A DNA stretch of 64,000 nucleotides from Bryum argenteum (taxonomy: Eukaryota > Streptophyta > Bryopsida > Bryales > Bryaceae). A program made the translations under genes and the position numbers. Location of the stretch: positions 12,098,001-12,162,000 of the forward strand of contig CM073321.1 of the NCBI GenBank assembly GCA_037043015.1, given 5' to 3'. Each line of letters starts with the position of its first letter. Positions within the stretch are counted from its first letter, which is position 1. The notes under the pieces were generated by a model, which saw nothing but the letters and a program-made list of their open reading frames with translations, made no database searches and was not told where the DNA came from. This document shows, one piece after another, positions 33,385 through 44,353 of this stretch.

Positions 33385-33454
33385 CCCAGCTAGTCTTCAA
33401 TATTTAGCCAGGGATAAAGTTAGAAATTTAGCCCCCCCAGCCAGTTTAGCCCCG
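33385..33454. repeat. TTAGCCCC-rich border sequence, right
   Basis: ATTTGCCCCCCCAGCTAG, AAATTTAGCCCCCCCAGCCA and GTTTAGCCCCG (ending 33454) are, in reverse complement, the counterpart of CGGGGCTAAACAGGGG and GGGGGCTAAATTTTG at 13384-13480. Confidence 0.45.
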
Positions 33455-33655
33455 GGGGCAAAACGAGTTAGAGTTCCCAGTGATAGAAATCCGGCCATAT
33501 CATCTCGTTAGATTTTCTCGTTTTTAGCTGTTCGTGATTTTGAATATCTTGCTCATCACCCGCTGTCAAGTTCTATCATTTATCTCCGGATTGGGGATAA
33601 CTATACCCAGTCCAATTGTCCAACGTCACTTATCGTTATATCACTGCTCATGCAG

Positions 33656-35275
33656 ATTTTGAAACATGCCTTTTATGGCTTGGTTGACAAGCACTACTAT
33701 GGGTGTTATCTGCTTTCTGCAGGTAAAAGGGCCAGGGTTGACTATAGGGACTTCATACACCACGAGTGTCCCTACGACTCTAAGAAGAACTCATTGTATA
33801 ATGAAACGGCTGACCTCAGCCTCGTAATGAGGGTTTCATTCCAGAGAGCCAACCATCAACTTCTGCAGCAGAGTCGCTGTCCAACCTCGGAGCTGAGAGT
33901 ACGCGGTTGCCTCAAACTCAGGCTCCAAATACTCTTTCTGATTCCTCAGACGAGAACAATAGCAATGATTCTTCCAAGAACTCCGACTCTGACAATTCTG
34001 ACGTCTCGGACGATCGTTCGGTTGATCAAGCTACAGGAGAATCCCTGATCATGCAATCTCCGTATCCATCGCCCACAGCACCATCAAGTGAGGCAATGGA
34101 GACATCTCCTCCTAGGTCCACTCTGATGAGTGACGAGCGCATCAACTTGTATGAATTCATTCTTGTGTCAACTTGTATGCATTCATTCTTCTGTTATCTT
34201 TATGACTAATTTGATTTCACTGGTTCTTTCCTTCTTAAGTTCCTGTATGGTTGTACTTGTGAACTTGACGTCACTTCTTCTTTCCTAGCAATCCCTTCCT
34301 CTATTCAGCTTTGGAGGTATCTTCGCTTCGTGGTTAACTGTTGCATGTTGCTACGTCCATCTTTTCTTGTTGTGCGCGCTTGGCCCATGCTTAGGCTTTC
34401 TGGTTTTGTTATTTTCTGTTTTACAGGTCAAGGCGCCTACCATCCTCGACGAGTCCAGTGATGAGGATGATGTCTTCAACCAAACCTCCATCCCCTAATG
34501 TTTTCTTTCACCCTCAGTAAGTGTGGCCGCCTCTCTCACGTCATGGCATTTTGATATGTTCACGGCTACGCACTCACAATCTGCAATGATAGACTTTACA
34601 AGAGATAGTGTTGATGACAATGTTGTCGACAGCCCGTGCAGTTGTCGTTCTGTTCGGACTCCTGTTTGCTCTCCCTCCCCCCTGAAGCGGCTTTGTACAT
34701 CACTATCGCAGCGGCGCTTTATGTCGCCGGATGCTCTCAATTCGAAAACACCTCAGGGGTAGCTCTACTCCGGTGTGGGTGCTATGGACGTTCCTTTGCA
34801 AGATTCAATTACATCTCCTTCTACGATTAATGTAGGTGGGACGTCCAAAACATCACAACTGCCGTTCCAAGTCAACAATTGTAACAGCATCAGGACAACA
34901 AGATCATGCGGTGGTGTCCCGCGACAACTTCTTTCAAAGGGGGATTTCTTGCCTCTTACAAAGCCACTAGCATCGCGTCCCCCATCATCGAGGCGAGCTT
35001 CTTGCACATCTTGTCCCTATCTTGCACATAGGGAATTGCCATCTCCTTTATCTTTTTGTTCTTCGCGTTCTCTTGACTCCCTTCATAGGCGTAATGGGGA
35101 ATGTTTTGACACCTAGATTGCTCGTCGGAGTGAAATTTTGGGTACTAATTGCATGCCAAACTCCTGTTGCAATGATCTTATTCGCGCACTTATGAAGCAG
35201 CACGAGGCAGAAGCCAAGTCGTTGGAGAATTCAACCAAGCTGAATGGCACCAAGTCTAAGAAGAAGAAGCTTTAA
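33656..35275 (+). pseudogene. Element B1: C-terminal part after the interrupted intron
   Basis: The first exon continues the methyltransferase-like reading (ILKHAFYGLVDKHYYGCYLL then SAGKRARVDYRDFIHHECPY), consistent with motif II and following helices. A Ser/Asp/Asn-rich linker follows in a second frame (NTLSDSSDENNSNDSSKNSD, about 33920-33990). After an intron, 34430-35275 carries acidic then Ser/Pro-rich sequence (TILDESSDEDDVFNQTSIP, stop; CRSVRTPVCSPSPLKRLCTS) and closes with LIRALMKQHEAEAKSLENST then a KSKKKKL tail and stop at 35275. The same type of tail (METLVRMQTEAKSRQMRDVA) ends the B2 middle part. Stops at about 34496 and 34760 and frame changes show decay. Confidence 0.5.
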
Positions 35276-36040
35276 TGATTCTCCTCCGTGGTCTTTGTAC
35301 TCGGTTCTGATATCCTTGATTGGCACGATATATTCAACATTAAGTGTATCGCATTTTGGTGGAACCTAGTAAATATAGATTTCTGCGCTTAGCTAGTTGT
35401 CATTAGTTGTGAACTATACCCTTTCTTCACTATGCATTTATAGCTCGTATGAGATTAGTATATTCCTTGTATATTCTTCATATATTCTACGTACCTTCTT
35501 CTAATTACTCTATGTTTAGTATTGTTACGGGCACAACATTTAATGTCTCTACATTCATTCTCTTATTTCATACATTCACAATATAACAGTGTCAAAATAT
35601 AGTGTACAACTGTACAAATATACGTATTCTTCATATTGCAATACAACCTTTAACATGTCTTCCAACTATGATAAAACTTGAACTAAATGTGACTTCTCAT
35701 GGGAATTAATGTGAACATGGTTCCTATGTGATTTTTTACTACGTTTCATTCAATGTCTATTTTTAGAAATATTAAATTGCCAAATTGATCTCTACTTCCT
35801 TCCATTTATAGTAACTTCTCATTTTCTAACCTAGTGCTTTGTCTTTGGACCCTTCAACTCTTTCTCTAAGCTTGGCATGTGGATTTAAATTTCAAATTTT
35901 TCAAATACTTCAACAAATTTATCCTTTTCCCCCTTGCGTGTGTATATCCCAACATCTCAATATGTCCATTTTGTCTCAAAATAATGAATATCCCCTTCCA
36001 CCACCTACCTCAATTCTCTACTTCCAATCATGCAAATCAC
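35276..36040. other. AT-rich intergenic sequence, no gene seen
   Basis: No readable protein and no matched repeat. It follows the last B1 coding piece and may include the B1 3' end. Confidence 0.4.
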
Positions 36041-36044
36041 CGCT

Positions 36045-36540
36045 TTAGCTCAACTCTGTATGACATACAATAATAATAGCTTGGAGAATTTCGAGCCATA
36101 CCGCGATCTGAAGATTGTAGTGGTGGTCAACTGCAATCTGAATCAAGTCATCGTCAATAGCACATGCAGAGAATTGCTCTCCATCAAAAGAAAAGATCTC
36201 TACCTTGATGTTTGCAGAAACAGTCATAAACTCAGCTGGATTGTCAAACTCATCGACTCGACCGAGATACAATGCTCCAAGGAGCTTTCCTCCAAGCCTA
36301 CAGAAAACATTAGACCAAAAGTTAAGCTTCTTATATACGTACTTATATACATTCTGCAATAAATACTGACCTTATATTTATCTCATCTAGACCCCGATTT
36401 GGGTGATTTTCACTGCAGAGTCCCAAGTAGTCGCAAATGTTGCATCCTCCTACTACTGTTGACGGCGTGACATTGATGTGCAACTTAAATCCTCCACCTT
36501 CTTGAACTTTGCACTCACCTGAAACAAGCCACAAAAGCAT
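36045..36540 (-). pseudogene. Two minus-strand exons of an unrecognised gene
   Basis: An acceptor (GGCTTGTTTCAG) leads into ECKVQEGGGFKLHINVTPST then VVGGCNICDYLGLCSE and a donor GTCAGT (about 36525-36374). After an intron of about 75 bp, an acceptor TTTCTGTAG leads into LGGKLLGALYLGRVDEFDNP then AEFMTVSANIKVEIFSFDGE, ending before 36045. Both read well and have plausible splice signals. I do not recognise the family. No initiator or other exons are visible, so it is probably a fragment. Confidence 0.35.
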
Positions 36541-38640
36541 GCACATATAGTACCTTTCTTAACTTTGATGTGAAGCATGATAATACAAAAGAGAAGAGTT
36601 TTAAAGCATGTCATTGCAGAAAGTTTGATTTGATAAGTTTTTTAGCAAATTGAGGTGCTTGCATATGAAGGTGAATGTGAACTCATATGTTCCAGTTGTT
36701 CTGATAACGAAGTCAAGGTTAGTATCGGTGGTGCTATAACACTGGACGCCTCTCCAGTTGTTTTTTGTGCACGTTTTAGTTTTTTAGCTCGGTCTTTTGC
36801 TCCACGCACTAGCAGTATCATTTCCATGCACTTTGCAATGATATTATTCTACTTCAATTTGAAAGCTTCATTCTTTGAACCTTTAGGTCTCTTGCAAAAG
36901 CTTGGCCTCACCAGTGCATTCCTAAACATCAAAGCATACTACATCATTCATGCGAGAGACATTCAAGCTTGGACGAGCTTTAGGAATGCTTGTTACAAAA
37001 GAACTCAGAGAGAGGTGGATAGTATGCATCACTTTGAAGCTTAATACTTTTATAACCGGGCTACTTATATGTCTATTGCCACCTTCTGTGCGGCTTATAG
37101 TTAGCTATGAGACCTCAAGTTCATTTAGAAGGTCGAGGAACGAGGGTATTTTACTCTAGAATTTCTCTAGTTCTTTTTGTCATGCCGCTTTACGAAATGT
37201 GTGATGTTGCATTCTGTCCATAAGTGAGTCTATTGTTTACAATCAAAGTAGATAGTTCTTGTGAATACTTACAGGTTGTCAACCTATTTGCAAGGTCTTC
37301 AACGCTTGAAATAACTAAAAATCAAGCCTCTCGTTTGGTTTGGAAAGTATGAGTTGATAGTTTCTCTAGTTCTCCCTGGTAAAACAAGCTTCACCTTGTT
37401 GGTGAAGAGAATCTCCATGGGAACAACTTGTGATTCTCCAAGTATGAAATAAGGAAGTTGTACATCCTCATCAATCTACTTAGTTTGGCTTCCACGTTCC
37501 TTGGGAGTTTCCATCGGCCTGCAAAATTTTCACTTCAAGGAACATAGATTAACAATTTGGCTATTTCAATTGACATATTGATTTCCATATTTGTACTCAA
37601 CTCCAATGGAGTAGATATGTTTGAACTTAAGCATTCTTGAAATTCTTACCTTCTGATTTATTTAAATAGGTACGTCTAGTTTTCTTGCACAAGATAGTCA
37701 TATTTAATAATACACAATTTATGACTACTTATATTCATACACCTTTGCGTACTCTAGATAAATCATAAATAAGCAACTGCAAACGACATTTAAAGTAACA
37801 CCCAATGCGTCATTTTGTAATTACTATCTTCATATAATTAAGTAATAGTGAAGTAGAGGGCAGTGGATTATGAGTGTTGACAATTAAATAATATTTTTTA
37901 TTATGTAGGTATAAACATGTCTACAATGACTGCCAATCTATTTAAACAAACTTCTCGAAGACTATTTAGAAAACAATGTGTGAGTGTTTGCAAGGCAAGT
38001 TGTAGCTAGAACAAATAGCATCAAAATAGTATGTTATAATTATATATATATATTTATTTTTTTAATATTCTAATGTTATAGTTCTAATACAATAGTTATA
38101 GCAAAGGCGCATGATCAATGTTTAACTAGCACTTGAGTGTTGACAATCAAGTAATAATTTTTCATTGTGTAGGTATAAACATGTTTACAATGACTCATTC
38201 TATTTGAACCAACTTTTTGAAGACTATTAAGATTGTAGTATATAGAAATAATATATGGATGTTTATTTAGACTATTGCAATATTTAGAATTTTCTTATAT
38301 TTAGCAATTTATGAATAATCTTGCTTGTATCCCATTCTAGTATGGACCTTCTCACAATTTCTTAGTAATTTACCATTAATTTATCCAATTTCGACATTTG
38401 GGTTCTATTTTATGGTGCATGTACTCTTGTAAAGTATTGAAATGCTTAAATTTTATCGTAGAGCAATTTTAGTGTTAAAGCTGTTAGAAATGAATATTGT
38501 ATTAAAAAAATTAAAGTAGAGAAATGGTTAAAAATTAGTGTATCCAACTGTAATTCTAGAATTTAGTATAGTGTTATGGTGCGCAATGAGAGTTTGTTAC
38601 ACTAATACAATATAATTTACTTAGAGTTACAAAAGCAAAT
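36541..38640. other. Mostly noncoding; one 104-bp direct repeat
   Basis: No supported gene. Two direct copies (about 37871-37975 and 38128-38231) share GAGTGTTGACAATTAAATAA, GTAGGTATAAACATGTCTAC and TCTCGAAGACTATTTAGA with small changes, spaced about 257 bp. Confidence 0.5.
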
Positions 38641-39990
38641 TATATGCAAATACTACGGGCAAGCATTGACATGCACGGGTAGACACAAGCAAGCACGTGC
38701 AGTCACAAGCAGTTATACGGCACTCATGACCAGAACCGGCAGACAAGGGCAGAGTAAGTCAACACGGGCAAGATCGGTGAGCACTAAAGTGCTGACCAAT
38801 GGCATGGGCAGCTAACTCGAGGAGTTGAGTCGTGAATGCAGTGGGGGGCCCTCGGGTTTGGCCCCCGTACTCTCTTTCTCATCCGGGTATTTTCCCTCAT
38901 TCTCCGCCGCGCCGACGGGATTTTCACTCCTGTTGTGAGCTTTTCCTCTTCTGCTGTAAGCTTCTAAAGCTGCTTTAGTAATCCCGCTCTGAGAACTACT
39001 GCACCTCTTTCTTCACCTTTTTTACAATTCTGTTGTGCTCTTCTTCTTCAACGCACTCATATTGCGCCGTTTTCTCTTCCGTTTTCGCTGCGCATTTCTG
39101 CATCAAGTCGCTCGCGACATTTGCGAGGCATCTGTTTAGGCGGCGCTCTTGCTAGTGCTGGACTTCTACAACTCTAGAGTATAAGTTCTCAGATTTTATT
39201 TTAAGTTTCCGTTTTTACTTTTTACTTTTGAGTTTCTGTTTGTAGTTTTTTTTGTTAATTTGTGTGAGTTTTCTAAACCTTGGTGCTCGAACTTTACTAG
39301 GTTTAGAATTTTAAAAATTTAAAAAGATGAGAAGTCCAGATGAATTTGAGAGGAATAATTGCAACAACCAATTCAGAAAAGATGAGGAGGAAGTCTTGAA
39401 TTGAAGACGACTGATGTTGAGAAGAAGAGGAGACAAGCTTGTTGGAGCTGGCTGCTCGATTCAAAATTTTGATTTAGGGCTCTTAAATTATAGAGTAGCT
39501 CTTCATTTTGAATATTAGAACAAATGCTGGAATTTCTTGAGCAGTTTAGGGTTGAATTGGAAAAGTTGAGAAACCCTTTCAATTGCCAATATCTGAGAGT
39601 CGTCGGTCATATTCTACTTCATGATTTTAGAGATTCATGATGCTTATGTTGACTTGTAGAATTGCAATTTGACAAGCAATTGCACTTGAATCTGACTAGT
39701 ATCTGCTTCATTTCTGCATACATGACTCTGCATTGCTTAGAAGTATTTGCTTACTTATCATTCATTGCATAATTCTCTTATTCTGATAATAGTTCAATGA
39801 GTATTGCATTGGATTTTGTTTTCTTGAGATATAAGTGTAGTTTAGAAGTCCATCCTTGTATTGACTTTTTGAGGCACTTCGTGAGAATACCTTCGTGAGA
39901 ATTGCTTTTGAAGGTATTCTCACAAAGTGCCTGTAGTTGCTTGCAATCCTTTCTAAGTAGCTATACCTGCTGTGTACTGGAGTTCTCATT
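38640..39990 (+). promoter_or_regulatory. GC- and pyrimidine-rich leader of element B2
   Basis: A GC-rich block (GGGGGGCCCTCGGGTTTGGC, about 38843) is followed by C/T-rich sequence to about 39150, then T-rich noncoding DNA. The pattern recalls the B1 leader (9.2-9.5 kb). I infer the 5' region of B2. No TATA box or initiator is certain. Confidence 0.3.
39870..39930. repeat. Perfect-stem hairpin, ~22-bp arms
   Basis: GAGGCACTTCGTGAGAATAC CTT pairs with AAGGTATTCTCACAAAGTGC CTG, with one mismatch, around CGTGAGAATTGCTTTTG. It could be a MITE relic or a small-RNA hairpin. Confidence 0.6.
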
Positions 39991-40269
39991 TCTCTCATAA
40001 CTCCGTCAACATTCAGTGAATGATATCACAAAACTGATCAAATTTGAATGCTATATTGTTTGCTTCAGATTAACATCAAAGCTCAAGCTTGTGCAATTGT
40101 ATCCACTCTCTACTTGCTAGAAGAAAACTAGACATAACCATGGGTGAGTAAACATTACTTTGCTCCTGATCAATTCACATGATTTTGTAGTACAAAAGTT
40201 TGGCTTTGAAGTTGTGTATTTGTACTTTCGACAAAATACTAGTCTTGCTTGTAGGTAGGGTACATGAAA

Positions 40270-41400
40270 TAATCCAACTCAACTCGAGCAAGATTAAGTT
40301 GAATTTAATTCTCATAGAAGAATTGAAGTACAGCATTTCAACTCGACTTGAGTTGAATAAGAAGTACAATTTACTACTTAACATTACAACGCTCCAAATA
40401 TATTTCAATGAGATTCAACTCGGTTTGAGTTGAATTCTTACTTCATGTTTATAATTACCTGGAATTAGATTTGTGACAATTGACCTCGCGAATCCCAAAT
40501 AACCCACAACGCTTCTTCTCGCAAAAAACTCAAGCTCACACAAAGAGTAGGAAATTCAACTCGAGTCGAGTTGAATCTCTTAACTAGAAGCGTACACCTT
40601 ACTATAGGTGGTTACCAACAAGCCCAAGCAATTGCTTAACATGAAGCACTACAATTATTAATAAAATGTAGAATCACAAGAATTATTGAAAAGAAACTTC
40701 GAGAAAAGATGGCGTAAGCAATTCAATTCGAGTTGAGTTGAATCTATCAACTAGAAGGACATAAACTAATACACTGCTGGTACACGCATTAAGCATTGCG
40801 GTTGTGAAATGATGTTCTACAACTCAGCATCGCGGAAGAGATACAATGACTAGATAACGTAGAATCTCACAGTTTTAACTCGACTCAAGTTAAACAGACA
40901 CATGTCCATCCACTAGAGCCACCGTATCATAGATTCAACTCAACCTAAGTTGAACAGAGAGAAATCCACTTATAGAGCCACCATATAATAGATTCAACTT
41001 GACTCGGGTTAAATTTCCAACAAATCCACTCATTAGAGCCACCATCAAATAAATTCAACTCGACTTGAGTTAAACAAATACAATTGATCTTATTGGAGCC
41101 ACTACAAGAGAGATTCAACTCGACTCGAATTAAATATCCTTCAACTCAACTGAATAGAAACACCATACAATATATTCAACTTATCTCGAATTAAGCAGAG
41201 ACAACTCCACTCACAAGAGCCACCATATGATACATTAAAGTCAACTTGAGTTAAACATAGACAACTCCCTCACCAGCGCCACCGTAAGATAAATTCAACT
41301 CCAGTCAAGTTGAATACAAATCGAGCGACTATGATTTACTTTCATCCTCTACTCTCAAACAAATTGATCACGTGCTAGTTCAACTTGCCTCGACTTGCAT
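40270..41400. repeat. Array of palindromic TTCAACTCGACTCGAGTTGAA-like sites
   Basis: At least 14 copies of a near-palindrome occur, for example TTCAACTCGACTTGAGTTGA (40328), TTCAACTCGGTTTGAGTTGA (40411), TTCAACTCGAGTCGAGTTGA (40553), TTCAATTCGAGTTGAGTTGA (40719), TTAACTCGACTCAAGTTAAA (40877), TTCAACTCAACCTAAGTTGA (40932), then about every 60 bp to 41300. From 40.87 kb the spacer also repeats (CACTCATTAGAGCCACCATA-like), making a 60-bp tandem unit. The same palindrome recurs in B2 introns at 43.0 and 56.8-57.1 kb and near 58.11 and 59.74 kb. Confidence 0.85.
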
Positions 41401-42019
41401 ATTTTGACATCAATTCTCAATTGTGATGTGAAACTAATCCAGCTTTTGCGTGTCATCAACAGAGTACAATCCGAAGCAAAGGCTCATAGCATTCTTCAAA
41501 CCCTATGTTCATCGGGAAGAGGACAATGAAATCTGAGATCCAGATATAGTTGGTCACCTATGGAAGCACAAAGAGTCTCACGATGTCCAATGGTGGAGTA
41601 ACTATGTTCTTTACCCCCCCACACGGACAAGCTGGCAGCCGTCACCAAGTACACGGGAACGGAGTGTAACCTACCTGTAAATATGGAGGAGAACATCATC
41701 AATGTAGTCGTCCTGAACACGGATTGAATCTGCATGACTTGTTTTCTAGACGACCCCAATTAAGAGACCACTGTTGACCAAGACTACCGATTCACATTCA
41801 TGATTGATACGGTGAAAATAGATTTTGACATATGGGCTCATGTCGAAAGTTTCAAAAATACTCTATACAATTCCTTGGCAAGGAATGCGGAGCAATACAT
41901 TCGCGAGTTTTGCTTCTTTACCGAGAATGAAGAGTAGCAACCTGCAAATGTTATGGCACCTCCACTCCAATCTTTGGTTACAGGCTTACTGCTATGGTAA
42001 ACTACAAGGCTAAAACCCC

Positions 42020-42264
42020 AATTCCGTTACAATGGCACTATGCTATGTGCCATTTTGTCACACCAGATCTTACATTTGTGCTCATATAAAATGGTATATT
42101 CTGTAATATCACAATTTTTTTTGTGATATCACTTCTTTATATACATTGTCACTCATTTTTCCTAATATCACCTTAAAATTCTGTTATATCACATGGTTTT
42201 TGAACTACAGTTCAGAAAGTTGAGGTGTGCTATTTTACCGGAATAATGCCATTTTAACGGAATT
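42020..42264. mobile_element. 245-bp MITE with AATTCCGTTAMAATGGCA ends (copy 2)
   Basis: AATTCCGTTACAATGGCAC at the left and TGCCATTTTAACGGAATT at the right form the terminal repeats; with flanking bases the match extends to CCCCAATTCCGTTA. The interior is nearly identical to copy 1 at 12116-12343. It has no coding capacity. Confidence 0.8.
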
Positions 42265-42530
42265 GGGGATCTAAGCTCCAGAGAAAAAAGGTGCAAATGC
42301 AGACCCTTTGTCTGACGCAGGAGGTAAGCATGTGTAGTGGGAGCCATGAAGCAATCCTATATCAAACTCCTTAGACAAAGGGTAGTGGATCAAAGAGGCG
42401 CAAGGTAAATGCGCCCGTGACCAAACGGAGGCCGGCACTAAAAAAAGCTGAAAACTATAACGACAAAGATTTTGATTCTGGCCAAACCTATGGAGGTTGA
42501 TCACACAAGCCTAGCGTCGGCCTTGACTGA

Positions 42531-42650
42531 CAACCTTCTTCTTGTTGTAATCAACAACCTTCTTCTTGTTGTAATCAACAACCTTCTTCTCGTTGTAATC
42601 GGTAACCTTCTTCTTGTTGTAATCGACAACCTTCTTCTCGTTGTAATTAT
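42531..42650. repeat. 24-bp tandem repeat, five copies
   Basis: CAACCTTCTTCTTGTTGTAA plus TCAA/TCGG/TCGA is repeated five times in direct orientation. The unit length keeps the reading frame, but stops and a poor protein reading argue that it is not part of a working protein. Confidence 0.9.
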
Positions 42651-43700
42651 GCATGGTCAACGAACAACACTGCGTTGAGGCCTCCAAGAAGTTGCAGAGA
42701 AGGAAGGATGTGGATGAGAAGATCAGGAACTTTTTCTACTCTTGTAAGTGCTTCGAAGCGTGGAATGAAGACAATGCTATAACTGGAAGGATCTCCTTGT
42801 AATACAATAGGGTCAACCACTTTATGAATACGAATCCAACGTGGGCGACCAACATCATCGACGCGAGAAAGATTTGGATTACCTTAAGTAGTCAAGAAAA
42901 TCCGAAGGAGGCGACTAAAGTGGGCAAGGCCCTGACACAAAGGAATCCAAAGGGCAACAAACACTCGAAGGATGCGTACAATGTATGTGCAACTCCATTC
43001 AACTCGAATCGAGTTGAATTGTTTCAACCAATTCAAAATATGATTAATTACAATCAACCTCTCCTAAAGAATCCATTCCGGCTATGACCTGTTTCAACTC
43101 GACTTGAGTAAAATTACTAACTCACCATCGCAATTGGTTGTTACACGAGTTTATAGAGGTTGCAAAGCTAAGATTTGCTTTCATGGGGGGAATACACGTA
43201 TGCAAGCGTAGAGCGGTGAGCGGTGAGCGGTGAGGACTTTTTCAGAAAAATTGTGTGGAGATTTTTAAAAAAAGGATACCCTATTACCAATATTTAGTTA
43301 TTAAAAATTATTAATTTACTATTTTTTCCCAAAATAACGGCTCGTAAATCCGTGGAAGTATTAATATGTTTATTGTATACTCGAGTTGAAAATTAGGGCT
43401 GATGTCATTACAATTCAACATCGTAATATAATGTGAACTTCAATTTAGTATATGACTATACTACAGATAGGGTTGACGTCATCATTGCTTTCTATGTGAT
43501 CGTTAGAATTTAATTATATGTTGAAACTTATGAAGAAGGCTCCATAGGGGTTAATAAGCCCAATTGTGCTTGAAATAATCATCATATCGTGCCGCCTCAA
43601 GGCTAGCTTGTTTAGACATTGTCATTGTAAGGCGGTGGTCTGGGTTCATCTTCCCATGGACTCGTATGAGCATTCACTTGCAACGGTTGTTGCTATCCTG

Positions 43701-43960
43701 AGCTATAAAGACATAATGTTATAGCCCCATCTCATTTAAATGTGACAAATGTTTAGAATCACAATGAATAAAATTTGAAAACGATGCTTTATTGGAGTAC
43801 ATACTGTGTCCAAAGAACTGTAATGATGAGAGCTATAAAGACATAATATTATAGCCCTATTCTATTTAAATGTAACAAGAGTTTGGAATCACAATGAATA
43901 AAATTTGACAACAATGCTTTGTTGGAGTACATACACTGTTCGAAAAAACTGTAATACTAT
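43701..43960. repeat. Tandem duplication of ~130 bp
   Basis: Two adjacent copies share GAGCTATAAAGACATAATRT TATAGCCC, TTTAAATGTRACAA, GAATCACAATGAATAAAATT TG and TTGGAGTACATAC, at 43701 and 43831. They lie in the 3' noncoding region of A2. Confidence 0.85.
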
Positions 43961-44353
43961 GGTATATATAAATACTAGAAATTCAATAATGAGTTAATAA
44001 AATATCATAAGCACACAATAAGAGAAACTAAAAAGGTCATAAGAGAGACTGGAGAACCCGCCCCATGTGCTCCAAAACCAGAAATCAAACTACACAAGTA
44101 CTCAAGTAGATTTGTTGTTGCTTAAGTCGGAAGCATTGAAGTTATGGTTGCACTGATCAGCTTCAAAATCGAGGTAGCGAAGTATTCCGCACGTGGAATA
44201 GGTACATGCTCCCTTACAACTCGAATTGGGGACGGAGCAGCAACGAACTCCTTGGCGAGACGCTCAACATACTACCAGTATGCATGGAACGATTCATTTC
44301 CCGTGGACAAGCAAGTCCTGATAAACGTTCGGTGGGTGTAGGTGACCCGACAC

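Larger units (their letters stand above)
13251..33655 (+). other. B1 intron enlarged by a ~20-kb nested segment
   Basis: The donor follows FSGSRFMVASF at 13250/13251 and the acceptor (CATGCAG) precedes ILKHAFYGLVDKHYYGCYLL at 33656; both are phase 0. The bordering intron pieces share a look: CCCCGCCCCGGAGATAATTT near 13302 and TATCTCCGGATTGGGGATAA near 33581. Inside lies a segment bordered by inverted GGGGCTAAAC-type sequence (13384 onward; 33454 backward). No target-site duplication is visible, so it may be one composite insertion or several nested ones. Confidence 0.55.
41461..43087 (+). pseudogene. Element B2: left part, decayed exons
   Basis: Plus-strand readings include EYNPKQRLIAFFKPYVHREE, KYTGTECNLPVNMEENIINV, then TVKIDFDIWAHVESFKNTLY NSLARNAEQYIREFCFF, with stops between. 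A MITE follows (42020-42264), then NYNDKDFDSGQTYGG, a 24-bp repeat and HFMNTNPTWATNIIDARKIW. The last exon ends at a GTATGT donor (about 42981) whose intron starts with the TTCAACTCGAATCGAGTTGA palindrome. I do not recognise a domain. Strand, intron palindromes and position on the other side of the A2 insertion make it the left part of B2. Confidence 0.4.

Noticed and set aside
40270-41400. CRISPR-like array
   Set aside because: Repeats are diverged palindromes and the spacers themselves repeat; eukaryotic context and no cas genes.
42472-42678. Hydrophobic NNLLLVVI repeat ORF
   Set aside because: Produced by a 24-bp tandem repeat; no start context or neighbours in frame.
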